A program made the position numbers and the translations under genes. Of a stretch of DNA of 64,000 nucleotides, positions 43,101 to 50,580 are shown in pieces; position 1 is the first letter of the stretch, and every line of letters starts with the position of its first letter. The notes under the pieces are model-generated. The model was not told where the DNA came from and made no database searches. It was given only the letters and a program-made list of their open reading frames with translations. The stretch lies in assembly GCA_050018415.1 (NCBI GenBank), contig JBEKAB010000004.1, positions 62,001-126,000 of the forward strand. The letters run 5' to 3'. The DNA is from UBA1161 sp002311745. GTDB lineage: Bacteria; Planctomycetota; Phycisphaerae; Tepidisphaerales; Tepidisphaeraceae.

Positions 43101-43753
43101 GCGCCACCGCCGGCAGTGCGATCACACCGGGGGTCACGGTGGCGGTCGAGGACCCATACGGCAATATCGTGACGGACCAAAACTCGACCGTGAGCTTATT
43201 CGTCGACGGCGCGCAGGGACCGTGGCGGGCCAGACATCGAGTCAGGTTTACGGCGCAGGTGCAGGATGGCGTGGCGACGTTCAGCGACCTGTCGCTGCGG
43301 CGGGCGGGCACCTACAGCCTGGTGGCCGCGGACGGCCGGCTCACCCGCGCGATATCCAGCAGTTTTGTGATCAGCCCCGCTGCGGCCACGCACCTGTTCT
43401 TCCGCCGCGTGCCCTGGTTTACCAGCCAGGGCCAAACCTTCATCGTCCAGGTGGTTTTGCTGGACCAATACGGCAACGTGGCCACGAACGATACCTCGCA
43501 GGTTACGTTGTCGCTGGGCATGCACCCGGCCAGCGCCGTGTTGAGCGGGACGCAGAGTGTCGCGGTGGTCAACGGCGTCGCCACGTTCAACGATCTGTCG
43601 TTGAGCGCCCCGGGCCTTTACACGCTCGTGGCCACCGACAGCAACGCGGCTCTTACCGCCACCTCCGTGCGGTTCTGCATCGCCTCCGATAACCAGCGTG
43701 TCGCCGCGCTACGGCATGGATACGGTCGGTGCCCGATTCTGACTTCCCTTTAG
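37118..43753 (+). CDS. LEPR-XLL sedolisin (S53) protease with 17 Ig-like repeats
   Basis: The 2211-residue protein has a basic N-terminus with a planctomycete LEPR-XLL-type motif (LESRLLLS, about 30-37), linked to export or surface location. A complete sedolisin domain follows (about 60-410): E149 and D153 in VEESLDVEW, an oxyanion Asp in ASSGDVGG, catalytic S331 in GGTSLSAP, and the calcium site FHDITTGSNG...GYDMATGLGSP. After that come 17 Ig-like domains of about 104 residues (418-2190) with VVLSIEDQFGNVESGD and GVATFSNLTLDTAGGYTL. There is no classical anchor at the C-terminus. No prodomain is obvious, unusual for S53. The protein probably acts as a surface adhesin-protease. Confidence 0.88.
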   Translation: MRFGRKNRRAKKIQTSVWVAKPRWRSSMEHLESRLLLSTCATPTVIDLGAVVQADASSLTAPFTPSEIRQAYGVNEISFNGTAGDGSGQTIAIVDAYNDPNIISDANTFSANYGLPQFNASGGPTLQVLNQFGGATLPSNASPGTWDVEESLDVEWAHAMAPNANIILFEANSNGTNSLYRAVTTAAGYSGVSVVSMSWHSNNAEFSGETSLDSTFTTPSGHQGVTFLASSGDVGGLAIYPSVSPNVIAVGGTSLTLNGDGSYGSESAWSDGGGGISKYESQPSYQNGKVNGDSSTNRTVPDVSMVADPNTGVFLLDTFYSSQYQQAGGTSLSAPLWAGLIAVADQGLALKGISSLNGATQTLPDLYSLPSTDFHDITTGSNGNPATVGYDMATGLGSPIANLLVPALAGYSTASTASELVFTQEPGSVTAGNAINPSVVVKIEDQNGNVLSGDSSNVTLTVNSGPGSLDGTTVTVQAQNGVATFSNLTLDAAGGYTLKASDTSDGLSNFVSNSFTVSPAAATQLVFSTQPINGVAGVAISSVVLSIEDQFGNVESGDGSSVSIAASGPGALTGTSTTSVTAVKGVATFSNLTLDTAGSYTLKASDTADSLTSAASNSFTISPAAASQLVFSTQPINGTAGVALSSVVLSIEDQFGNVESGDGSSVSIAASGPGALTGTSTTSVTAVKGVATFSNLTLDTAGGYTLKASDTSDGLSNFASNSFTVSSAAASKMVFTTQPINGTAGAALSSVVLSIEDQFGNVESGDGSSVSIAASGPGALTGTSTTSVTAVKGVATFSNLTLDTAGSYTLKASDTTDSLTSAASNSFTISPAAATQLVFSTQPIGGTAGVAISSVVLSIEDQFGNVESGDSSSVSVAASGPAALTGTSTTSVHAVKGVVTFSNLTLDAAGGYTLKASDTTDNLTSAASNSFTISPAAASQIVLTTQPINGTAGMALSSVVLSIEDQFGNVESGDGSSVSIAASGPGALTGTSTTSVTAVKGVATFSNLTLDTAGGYTLKASDTTDSLTSAASNSFTISPATATQLVFSTQPSDGIAGVALSPVVLSIEDQFGNVESGDGSSVSISASGPGALTGTSTTSVTAVKGVATFSNLTLDTAGGYTLQASDATDGLTSAASSSFTIAAASSDKLVFTQEPGSVAAGNAITPSVVVKIEDQNGNVLSGDDSNVTLTVNSGPGSLTGTTVTVQAQSGVAAFSNLTLDTAGGYTLKASDTSDGLSGFVSNSFTVSPAAATQLVFSTQPSDGTAGVAISSVVLSIEDQFGNVESGDGSSVSIAASGPGALTGTSTTSVTAVKGVATFSNLTLDTAGGYTLKASDTTDSLTSAASNSFTISSAAATQLVFSTQPSDGTAGVALSPVVLSIEDQFGNVESGDGSSVSISASGPGALTGTSTTSVTAVKGVATFSNLTLDTAGGYTLQASDTTDGLTSAASSSFTIAAASSDKLVFTQEPGSVAAGNAITPSVVVKIEDQNGNVLSGDDSNVTLTVNSGPGSLTGTTVTVQAQSGVAAFSNLTLDTAGGYTLKASDTSDGLSGFVSNSFTVSPAAATQLVFSTQPSDGTAGVAISSVVLSIEDQFGNVESGDGSSVSIAASGPASLSTSANAVKGVATFSNLTLDTAGGYTLTASDTADSLTSAASNSFTISPAAATQLVFTTQPTDGTAGVALSSVVLSIEDQFGNMESGDGSSVSIVASGPGALTGTSTTSVTAVKGVATFGNLTLDTAGGYTLQASDTTDSLTSAASNSFTISPAAATQLVFSTEPIDGIASTPLAPVVLSIEDQFGNVESGDSSAVALSIASGPFNGVFTDTSTTSVNAIEGVATFSNLTLDTVGNYALAAADATDSLSSATSNRFSITAPTATVSGQLVFVQQPTNVIAGSTINPAVMVQIEDGQGNVLTADNSQVTIAIATGPAGAVLGGTVTVQAQNGVATFTDLSLTQSGSYTFTASDATDGFVSAASSSITVTPAAATQLAFLQQPTSATAGSAITPGVTVAVEDPYGNIVTDQNSTVSLFVDGAQGPWRARHRVRFTAQVQDGVATFSDLSLRRAGTYSLVAADGRLTRAISSSFVISPAAATHLFFRRVPWFTSQGQTFIVQVVLLDQYGNVATNDTSQVTLSLGMHPASAVLSGTQSVAVVNGVATFNDLSLSAPGLYTLVATDSNAALTATSVRFCIASDNQRVAALRHGYGRCPILTSL
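38369..43680 (+). repeat. Tandem 312-bp Ig-domain repeats (17 units)
   Basis: Seventeen units of about 312 bp lie within the sedolisin gene. Units 2-14 are highly similar at DNA level; units 1, 8 and 11 form a second subtype (TQEPGSVxAGNA); units 15-17 have diverged. The near identity of the middle units points to ongoing homogenisation by recombination. Confidence 0.9.
40241..41940 (+). repeat. 939-bp higher-order duplication of three Ig units
   Basis: Units 7-8-9 (from 40241) recur as units 10-11-12 (from 41180) with an offset of exactly 939 bp. They share the subtype order and rare variants such as VSISASGPG and the TQEPGSVAAGNA unit. Identity is near complete until about 41935, where unit 12 diverges (GPASLSTSANAVKG). 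Confidence 0.85.
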
Positions 43754-44856
43754 CAATTTGGCTGGCCCATTCGCTGTAGCCAGCGAAAATGGGATGCCAG
43801 CGCCGCCCACAGAGTTTTGTTCGCGGCGTACCTGACGCCGCTTTCGGCGCACACGCGCTGCACAATGTTCGAGAGCGACGGATAGTGGATATGGCAGATC
43901 CTGTGAAACAGGTGATGTTCGACCTGGAAATTAAGCCCGCCGACGAACCAAGAGAGCAGCCGATTGCGGGGAGCGAAATCGACTGTCGTCTGGACTTGGT
44001 GGACGGCCCAGTCGGTTTCCATTCGACCGCTTGAGTCGGGCATGGGGAATTCGGCTTCTTCGACGCAGTGCGCCAACTGGAAGACGACGCTGAGCACGAA
44101 TCCGCTGGTGAATGCCGCCAGCAGATAGACGCCCAAGACCGCCCAGATGGGATGCAGGAGCATGGGGATCACGAATGCCCAACTCAGGAACAGCGCCTTG
44201 CCGCCGATGAATACGACCAAGTCCCACCCCTTGGGCCGCGGCACGCGGTGTCCGCCGATCCGGCCGACAGCCAGATTGTAAAAGTCGTCGTAAAAATGCC
44301 ACTTGACGGCCAGGAATCCGTATAACGCCCAGAGGTAAAATCCCTGAAGACGATGAAACCAATATCGCTTCTGGTACGGCGAGAGCCGTCCGAAGAAGCC
44401 CACCTCGATGTCGTCATCCGCGCCGGTGATGTTGGGATAGGTATGATGGATCGCGTTGTGCTTCCAGTTCCACATGTACGAGCTGCCGCCGATCAGGTCC
44501 AGCGACATCGCCATGATGCGATTCAACCACTGATAGTCTGAATAGGCCTTATGGCTGCCGTCGTGCTGGATGTTGAACCCGATGGCCGCCATCGCCAGCC
44601 CGAGCACCATCGCCAGCGGCACGACCAGCCACCAACTCGTGACGACGAACATCAGCAGCGCGTAAGAAGCGACGAACCATGCGAGGATCGTCGCGGTCTT
44701 GAAGTACATCTGCGGGCAGTCGCGCGGCTTGCGTCCGGTCTGTTTGAAATAGGCATCCACCCGGCGTCTGAGCTCCTTGAGAAACGCGTCAGAAGCGGTG
44801 AATTTGACGTTCGGCCGGGGACATGGATCGCTGCGGCTTTGCTGTGACTGGGTCAT
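43750..44856 (-). CDS. Membrane fatty-acid (acyl-lipid/acyl-CoA) desaturase, front-end type
   Basis: The 368-residue protein has three histidine boxes: HDGSH, HNAIHH (within WNWKHNAIHHTYPN) and QVEHHLF. The Gln-first third box is typical of front-end (delta-5/6-like) desaturases, although no cytochrome b5 domain is fused. About four membrane helices carry the di-iron site. It uses O2 and reduced ferredoxin or cytochrome b5 to insert a double bond. The ATG at 44856 has GAGG 8 nt upstream. A palindrome and a likely -10 box directly precede it. Its stop overlaps the stop of the convergent sedolisin gene by 4 bp. Confidence 0.92.
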   Translation of the reverse strand: MTQSQQSRSDPCPRPNVKFTASDAFLKELRRRVDAYFKQTGRKPRDCPQMYFKTATILAWFVASYALLMFVVTSWWLVVPLAMVLGLAMAAIGFNIQHDGSHKAYSDYQWLNRIMAMSLDLIGGSSYMWNWKHNAIHHTYPNITGADDDIEVGFFGRLSPYQKRYWFHRLQGFYLWALYGFLAVKWHFYDDFYNLAVGRIGGHRVPRPKGWDLVVFIGGKALFLSWAFVIPMLLHPIWAVLGVYLLAAFTSGFVLSVVFQLAHCVEEAEFPMPDSSGRMETDWAVHQVQTTVDFAPRNRLLSWFVGGLNFQVEHHLFHRICHIHYPSLSNIVQRVCAESGVRYAANKTLWAALASHFRWLQRMGQPNC

Positions 44857-44873
44857 GAAACAAGCCTCGTGCT

Positions 44874-44907
44874 GTGGGAGGAAGTTGGCACTTGCTCCCA
44901 CAATATA
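44874..44907 (-). promoter_or_regulatory. Promoter -10 and palindromic operator/5'-UTR hairpin of the desaturase gene
   Basis: On the minus strand TATATT (44907-44902) is a good -10 box. Immediately downstream, 44901-44874 is an interrupted palindrome: 7-bp arms GTGGGAG/CTCCCAC, one mismatch, 4-bp arms AAGT/ACTT, 4-nt loop. It would overlap the transcription start, the classic place for a repressor site, or form a hairpin at the 5' end of the mRNA. Confidence 0.5.
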
Positions 44908-45080
44908 GGCGCTGCGAGTCCGGTGTTCCTGACGTTAGGATCGACTGTGATTCATGCACCAACGGAAACGAGCCGCCGCGATGGCAGAGTACCAATTCGT
45001 GACCACCGGCAACAGGCAATAAATGTCGGATTTACTGATTCACGATGGTCAATTCGTGCTGGCGATGGGCAAGCTTCTTT

Positions 45081-45434
45081 TCAATCGGCGGCGGCTGGCA
45101 AGATGGCCCACGCCGCCATACGCTCTTGCTCGTTTTCTTCACTGAGCTCGCTGGATTCCCAGTCGATCAGCCCCGAGGGATCGAGTGCCGCGTCAATGCT
45201 GTCGACCAGTTTGAACCACTGCGGATAGGGCATGGGCCGTTCACCGGTGTAGGTCACGTGGAGGCGCCGGCGCTGCGCCGGCTGGTATTTGTCGCCATCG
45301 CCAAGACGCTCCTCGATGGCGACGGACGCACCGGCGACTTTACAAACCTCTTCGATCACCTTTCGCACTCTGTCGATGTTTGGCTGGTCCGATAGATCGT
45401 CGCGGCGCGGGGCCTGGCCATTCGTATTGACCAT
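45081..45434 (-). CDS. Small cytoplasmic protein of unknown function (117 aa)
   Basis: From the ATG at 45434 (GGGAG 7 nt upstream) the protein is acidic and soluble, with IDRVRKVIEEVCKVAGASVAIEERLGDGDKYQP, YPQWFKLVDSIDAALD and an acidic ESSELSEENEQE stretch. I do not recognise the family. It lies in the same direction as the RRM and desaturase genes, with a good ribosome site and normal codon use. Confidence 0.6.
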   Translation of the reverse strand: MVNTNGQAPRRDDLSDQPNIDRVRKVIEEVCKVAGASVAIEERLGDGDKYQPAQRRRLHVTYTGERPMPYPQWFKLVDSIDAALDPSGLIDWESSELSEENEQERMAAWAILPAAAD

Positions 45435-45579
45435 GGACATTCTCCCAGGCATGGGTTCGAGTCACATGCCGAGACGGCTGGACCTGGCGCTCCGTGGCGG
45501 CAACGCGCGCGTACACCCAGAACCAAGAGGTCACGTTAGTGACCTCCGCAAAACGAATGGCCGTTGCGGCACATCGCGC

Positions 45580-45795
45580 CTACCGCAACGGCCTGTGAGT
45601 CCGAAAGACGTTGGAAATCAGGTTCCGAGATCGCATTTCTCGAAGCAGCGGCGGCGTTTCCACAGTAAGAGCCTGGCCCGCCGCGTTCCACACGATGCAA
45701 TCCATATCCGCGACGATCAATTCCCTGTCCAGGGCACACTCAAGGCGTGTGACCAGCTTCTGTTGCCACTGCAGCAGGGCGGATTTCCACATCAT
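45580..45795 (-). CDS. Possible small protein downstream of the RRM gene (71 aa)
   Basis: The open frame MMWKSALLQWQQKLVTRLEC... starts 30 bp after the RRM gene. It has a balanced composition (ELIVADMDCIVWNAAGQAL) but a weak ribosome site and no recognised family. It could be a real co-transcribed gene or chance. Confidence 0.35.
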   Translation of the reverse strand: MMWKSALLQWQQKLVTRLECALDRELIVADMDCIVWNAAGQALTVETPPLLREMRSRNLISNVFRTHRPLR

Positions 45796-45825
45796 GATGA
45801 ACTCATTCTGGCACGGCGCCAGATA

Positions 45826-46161
45826 TCAATACCGGCTGCGTCCGCCGCCGCCGCCGTGGCCACCGCGGCCACCGCCGCCGCCGTAGCCGCCGCCGCCGCC
45901 CGATGGCCGGCTTTCACGCGGCTTGGCTTCATTGACCGTCAATGCACGACCGCCGTGGTCCTTGCCGTTGAGCGCGGCGATCGCGGCTTGCGCCTCGGCG
46001 TCGCTTCCCATCTCGACGAAACCGAAGCCCTTGCTTCGGCCGGTATCCCGGTCGCTGATGATTTGCGCGCTTGTAACCGTTCCATGCGCAGCGAACAATT
46101 GTTCCAAAGCTGAACTATCTACTTCATAGCTCAGGTTTCCGACGTATAGCTTCTTGCCCAT
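45826..46161 (-). CDS. Glycine-rich RRM RNA-binding protein
   Basis: The 111-residue protein is a single RRM with RNP2 LYVGNL (residues 5-10) and RNP1 KGFGFVEM (about 44-51), followed by a Gly-rich tail (residues 88-111). Bacterial proteins of this type, known from cyanobacteria and planctomycetes, bind single-stranded RNA and are often cold-induced. GAGGAGG stands 4 nt before the ATG. Together with CsrA it gives the window two RNA-binding regulators. Confidence 0.93.
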   Translation of the reverse strand: MGKKLYVGNLSYEVDSSALEQLFAAHGTVTSAQIISDRDTGRSKGFGFVEMGSDAEAQAAIAALNGKDHGGRALTVNEAKPRESRPSGGGGGYGGGGGRGGHGGGGGRSRY

Positions 46162-46385
46162 TGATCCTCCTCAGGAATTGGGCGGTAGACCCGTATTTTA
46201 CTTTCCAGGTCTAATGAAAAGAGGCCATCACTCTAGCCCAAGAGGTGGGAGGCAGACGGGAACAAGACTGCGGGCAGAGGCGAACTGTCTCGTGATCCGA
46301 TCCGTTCCAGATACCAACCGCCGTCATTGTAACCGCAGGACCATCGCTGCGTCTATGGGTCAATTCAATTTGCTGGTTGCCCAAG

Positions 46386-46870
46386 CGGCGCGGTTGCGCA
46401 ATTGCGATAAGTCTCTGCACAGACGGGGATTGCCGCGAAAAAACGGGCTTGTGGAAATAACGACGTTATGGCCCGGCGCTCGGAACGAACTGGAAATTGG
46501 GCAGTTCCGCGAGATATTTCGCGTAAGGGTAGGCGTGACGTGGGCTTGGGGCTTGGCGGCCGAGCAAAACTTTCACGTGCGTGACGTTAATGGGGGCTCT
46601 GGTTTTGGGCTGCAATGGTTTACACGGTTCAGGGGTTCACGAGTTCAAGATTTCAAGGGTTGGGCCGCGCATCGGCCCTCTAAAATCGCCTTGACGGGCT
46701 GAAATATCGGGAAGATTGGCCGAGATGGGGCTTCGAAAGGGCCCAGATGCGATTTTGGATTCTGCCATGCTGATCCTCGAATTGACAAATTGGATCGTCG
46801 GTGAAAGCGGGGCGGGTGCGCGAGGGGAGAATCGTGGGGACGGTGGCGATGAATTGAGACCCGCGAGAAT
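46386..46870. repeat. Dispersed non-coding repeat, copy 1 (uninterrupted)
   Basis: About 485 bp are shared with 59725-60082 (left part) and 61852-62000 (right part). A 34-bp block (46447-46480, containing AACGACGTTATGGCCCGG) is identical in copy 2. A GGGCCG-CGCAT-CGGCCC hairpin (46662-46678) is kept in both. Left of it are scraps that resemble the antisense of the recombinase C-terminus. The copy precedes the hypothetical membrane gene at 46925. The rest of the gap 46162-46924 shows no gene. Confidence 0.75.
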
Positions 46871-46924
46871 TTTACGAGCGACCAAACGCCGCCCCGGAGA
46901 TGCAAGTCCGCCGGGGCGGTGGTA

Positions 46925-47602
46925 TTACGGCTTAGTAAAATGCTGTGTGACGAGCGTGCTTAAGATGCCAAAGGCGGCCCCAACGATAGCCGTGATCAGA
47001 ACCAGCCAAATTTTGTCTGCATTGCGCTTCCAAAAGGTGCCCTGGTGTTGTCGAACCAAGCTCAAGCCGGTGGGGTGGGGGAGAGCAGTGTAGACAAGCG
47101 ATGGAAGAATTATAGCGAAGAGAAGTGTGTAGACCGGCCATTTTGGGAACGGCGCTCTGTTGTGGTAGTTCGCAATAGGGTCTAATTTGAAGGCCGCAAA
47201 AAACGCCAATGGTATGCATATGACTAGGAGTAGCCATCGACGGATGAAGGCATAGTGCCGTCTTTGCTTAGATTGAAGTAAATCTCTTATTTCATAAAAC
47301 GGGGTGCTATTAGTTGCATGAACATTCGCGTCAGTGCCATCACGAGTGGATTCAATGGTGACCCTGATGCTGTCCCAGGTATATTTGTCTTTGTCTCTGG
47401 TGGCGTACACTACCAATTTCTTCAGACGTGTCCCCCGTTTTGCCGCGATTTCGTCGAGCGATTCATACTCGAAGTTGTCATCCTCAAATCTAACGGAGAA
47501 GGAATCGCGCCGAAGAATCTCAATGATGGACTCGATATCGTCGCGATAAAGGCGAACTTGAGAGATTCTTGCAAAATAATTGAGTTCACGAATTTTCTTC
47601 AT
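46925..47602 (-). CDS. Hypothetical membrane protein in accessory DNA (225 aa)
   Basis: The N-terminal soluble half (about 1-135) is rich in charged residues (VRLYRDDIESIIEILRRDSFSVRFEDDNFEYESLDEI). It is followed by three membrane helices (about 141-158, 171-188, 199-219). I do not recognise the family. Base composition is clearly less G/C-rich than neighbouring genes. It lies between repeat copy 1 and a recombinase remnant, so recent acquisition is likely. The ribosome site is weak (AAGTGA). Confidence 0.65.
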   Translation of the reverse strand: MKKIRELNYFARISQVRLYRDDIESIIEILRRDSFSVRFEDDNFEYESLDEIAAKRGTRLKKLVVYATRDKDKYTWDSIRVTIESTRDGTDANVHATNSTPFYEIRDLLQSKQRRHYAFIRRWLLLVICIPLAFFAAFKLDPIANYHNRAPFPKWPVYTLLFAIILPSLVYTALPHPTGLSLVRQHQGTFWKRNADKIWLVLITAIVGAAFGILSTLVTQHFTKP

Positions 47603-47735
47603 CGTCGATCACTTGGACCTAGTCCAGAACGTGCAGCCGTTAAGGGACCGTCCGACTAGTCCCGAATGGCTGTGGGTGCACGGATGTCGGCATTGTCCCA
47701 AGCAGGATGTTGCCGCACAAGGATGGCGTGGTCTG

Positions 47736-48020
47736 TCATCCGACCGTGCCGGCCGACTGGCGAGGTGGCTTTGAAGAGAACTCGACGGAGCCTGTTAGGG
47801 CTTCGGGCGATAGCACCGCATAGTGCCGGCGGCAAATTTCCGGCGAGTTCCCCATAAGCGCACTGATTTTGTACAACGATTCACCCTTCATCGCCAGTTG
47901 GCTGCCGAAGGTATGCCGGTAGTTCAGACATCCCCACGGCAAGCTGGCTTGGGCGTTGGCGGCCCGAAGGTCCTGGCTGAGGATATCCGGGTCCCAGCCT
48001 GTGCCGTCGGGGCTGGGGGA
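47736..48020 (-). pseudogene. Tyrosine recombinase C-terminal remnant
   Basis: A 94-codon open stretch without a proper start reads WDPDILSQDLRAANAQASL, then CLNYRHTFGSQLAMKGESLYKISALMGNSPEICRRHYA. This is the C-terminal catalytic part of a phage-type integrase: H/R box, His-to-Asn variant box, catalytic Tyr in RRHY. A stop at 48021-48023 blocks any in-frame N-terminus, and the first two thirds of the protein are missing. A sister remnant lies at 59560-59749. The remainder of the gap 47603-48096 holds nothing recognisable. Confidence 0.8.
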
Positions 48021-48096
48021 TCAACGGCGCTTTCTCGGCCATGGTTTCTGTCGGTTTCTCGGGAGTTGGTTCAGTGGTCTGCATCATCTCACTATT

Positions 48097-48711
48097 TCAA
48101 CCATTCTTGTCGAGCGGGCGAACATCGTTCCACAATAAAACAACAGGTTGAGTTCGGTTGTGTTCGTAACCCAGAATGCCCACGCTGGCAGTGGCGGTGT
48201 AGAAATATTTCGCGGCTAGAGCCGGTAGACCGAGCCAACGGGCGGCGATCATGCGAATGATGTGTCCGCTGGAAAATGCAGCGACATCGCCGTCAATCAG
48301 CCGCACCATTTCCACAAATCGGTCCGCGCGAGCGGCGACCTGTTCGGGCGATTCACCGTTGGGGGCACCATCGCGAAAGAGGTTCCAATCGGGCCGCTCG
48401 CGCTGGATATCGCCGGTCATGCGGCCCTCGTAATCGCCGTAGTCCCATTCCACAAGGTCCGGATTTACTTCGGCACGAGCAGAGAACCCTGCCAGTTCAC
48501 AGGTGCGCCGCACGCGAACCAGCGGACTGGTGAACACCCGGGCAAACTTCTCGCCTTTAAGTCGCGCACCCAAGCGGCGCGCGTGTTCCTCGCCGTTGGC
48601 GTTTAATGAAATATCGGTGCGGCCGGTATGTTGATGCGAATCGGTCCAATCCGTGTCGCCGTGGCGAAGGAGGAAAAGCCTTGGAAGGCCGTCTACGTCT
48701 TTCGAAGCCAT
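48097..48711 (-). CDS. Histidine phosphatase superfamily protein
   Basis: The 204-residue enzyme has the phosphohistidine motif LLRHGDTDW at the N-terminus, SPLVRVRRTCELAG, WDYGDYEGR and a second catalytic His in SSGHIIRMIAARWLG. The family includes phosphoglycerate mutases, cobalamin phosphatases and sugar phosphatases; the substrate is open. The ATG at 48711 follows GTGAGG. It lies 66 bp after pgm on the same strand, so a sugar-phosphate role in the glucan operon is plausible. Confidence 0.9.
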   Translation of the reverse strand: MASKDVDGLPRLFLLRHGDTDWTDSHQHTGRTDISLNANGEEHARRLGARLKGEKFARVFTSPLVRVRRTCELAGFSARAEVNPDLVEWDYGDYEGRMTGDIQRERPDWNLFRDGAPNGESPEQVAARADRFVEMVRLIDGDVAAFSSGHIIRMIAARWLGLPALAAKYFYTATASVGILGYEHNRTQPVVLLWNDVRPLDKNG

Positions 48712-48777
48712 TGTCCTCACCCTTCTTGCTCGCGATCGGGGATGGGGAGCCGATGATCGGGTCGAGACAACACCGAA

Positions 48778-50433
48778 TCAAGGTTTCCCCGACCCGGCCA
48801 GTGCGTTGTTCACGATCTCTTGCGCCTCGTTCACAATGGTTTGCAGATGCTGCTCGTCGCGGAAACTCTCCGCGTAAATCTTGTAAATGTCTTCCGTGCC
48901 GGATGGACGGGCGGCAAACCAGCCGCTCGCCGTTACGACTTTCAACCCGCCGATGGGAGCGCCGTTGCCGGGAGCGTGCGTCAGCTTGGCGGTGATTGGA
49001 TCATCCGCCAGCTTCGACTCCTTCACGGCCTGGGATGACAGCTTGGCGAGGCTGGCCTTCTGCTGCGGCGTGGCCGGCGCGTCAATGCGCGTGTAATACG
49101 GCGTGCCGAACTCCGCCGTCAGGTCGCGAAAATGTTCGCCCGGATCTTTGCCGGTGCGCGCGGTCATTTCGGCCGCGAGCAAGTCCATGATCGGGCCGTC
49201 CTTGTCCGTCGTCCACACGGTGCCGTCGAGCCGCAGGAAACTTGCTCCGGCGCTTTCTTCGCCGCCGAAACAGATCGAGCCGTCGAACAGTCCGGGCGCA
49301 AACCATTTGAAGCCGACCGGCACTTCGCACAGTTGACGACCGAGTTTGTTCACCACTCGATCGATCATGCTGCTGCTGACCAAGGTCTTGCCAACCGCCG
49401 CGTTCGCCGACCAGCGCGGACGATGCGTGAGCAAATAGCCGATGGCCACCGCGAGATAATGGTTGGGGTTCATCAAACCGGCGGACGGCGTGACGATTCC
49501 GTGGCGGTCCGAGTCGGGATCGTTGGCGAACGCGACGCGGAATTGATCTTTGAGGCTGACGAGGCTGGCCATCGCATACGGGCTCGAGCAATCCATGCGA
49601 ATTTGCCCGTCGTGGTCAACCGTCATGAACGAGAACGTCGGGTCGAGCTTCGGATTTACGACCGTGACGTTCAGTTTGTAAATGGAATTGATTGGCTCCC
49701 AATAGGGCAGCGCCGCGCCACCGAGCGGGTCGACACCAAGCTTCAAACCGGCGGCACGAATGCCGTCCATGTCCACGACGTTCCGCAGGTCGTTGACATA
49801 GGGCAGAATGAAATCTTGGGCGTGGGTGGTCGGCGCCTTGAGCGCGGTGGCAAACGGCACGCGCTTCACACCCGCGTTATCGCCGCGCAATAATTCATTG
49901 GCGCGATCTTGCACCCAGTGGGTCGCATCGGTGTCGGCGGGGCCGCCGTTGGTCGGATTGTATTTGAAGCCGCCGTCTTCCGGCGGATTGTGCGAAGGCG
50001 TGACGACAATGCCGTCGGCCAGACCGGTTTTGCGTCCGCGATTGTGAACAATAATGGCGCGCGAGATGACCGGCGTCGGCGTCACGCCGTCGTCGCTCTG
50101 GATGAAAGTCTCCACGTTGTTGGCCGCGAGAACCTCGAGCGCGGTGCGTTGGGCGGGAGCGGATAGCGCATGCGTGTCCTTGCCCATGTAAAGGGGGCCG
50201 GTGACGTTCTGGCCGCGGCGGTAGTCGCAAATGGCTTGCGTGATGGCGAGAACGTGCGCCTCGGTGAATGTTCCGTGCAGCGACGAGCCGCGATGTCCGC
50301 TCGTGCCGAAGCTGACCCCTTGATTCTGGTCGGCCAGATCAGGTCGCCGCTCGTAATACTCACGTTCGAGTCGGGTCAAATCCACCAGCATTTCCTTGGG
50401 AGCCGGTTTGCCTGCGAGCGGGGAAATCGCCAT
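48778..50433 (-). CDS. pgm: Alpha-D-glucose phosphoglucomutase
   Basis: The protein has about 551 residues and closely matches the E. coli Pgm type end to end: FGTSGHRGSS, MGKDTHALSAPA, phosphoserine loop TPSHNPPEDGG, metal loop NDPDSDRHGIVTP, sugar loop FGGEESAGASFLR and phosphate loop RPSGTEDIYKIYAESF. It interconverts glucose-1- and glucose-6-phosphate. The start at 50433 aligns with the E. coli N-terminus; an ATG ten codons upstream (50463) is possible. Neither has a strong ribosome site, which suggests coupling or a leader effect. It is 147 bp downstream of the glucan synthase and would feed UDP-glucose synthesis. Confidence 0.95.
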   Translation of the reverse strand: MAISPLAGKPAPKEMLVDLTRLEREYYERRPDLADQNQGVSFGTSGHRGSSLHGTFTEAHVLAITQAICDYRRGQNVTGPLYMGKDTHALSAPAQRTALEVLAANNVETFIQSDDGVTPTPVISRAIIVHNRGRKTGLADGIVVTPSHNPPEDGGFKYNPTNGGPADTDATHWVQDRANELLRGDNAGVKRVPFATALKAPTTHAQDFILPYVNDLRNVVDMDGIRAAGLKLGVDPLGGAALPYWEPINSIYKLNVTVVNPKLDPTFSFMTVDHDGQIRMDCSSPYAMASLVSLKDQFRVAFANDPDSDRHGIVTPSAGLMNPNHYLAVAIGYLLTHRPRWSANAAVGKTLVSSSMIDRVVNKLGRQLCEVPVGFKWFAPGLFDGSICFGGEESAGASFLRLDGTVWTTDKDGPIMDLLAAEMTARTGKDPGEHFRDLTAEFGTPYYTRIDAPATPQQKASLAKLSSQAVKESKLADDPITAKLTHAPGNGAPIGGLKVVTASGWFAARPSGTEDIYKIYAESFRDEQHLQTIVNEAQEIVNNALAGSGKP

Positions 50434-50580
50434 GTTATCTGTTGGTTTCTCGTTACTGGACATGGTTTGGCGTTCGCAATCTCCGTCGCATATTCAGCGA
50501 TGGCTCGGTGGCTCGAGAAGTTTCCGGACGCCGCCACATGCAAAATCGCCTTTCTGTGGGCGGCGGCCGGGCCCAACGGT

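Noticed and set aside
38369..43680. CRISPR or satellite array
   Set aside because: The repeats are 312 bp, in frame, and encode Ig-like domains; there are no short repeats with unique spacers.
45536..45739. Second minus-strand frame below the RRM gene
   Set aside because: It is out of frame with the more plausible 45580-45795 frame and lacks a ribosome site.
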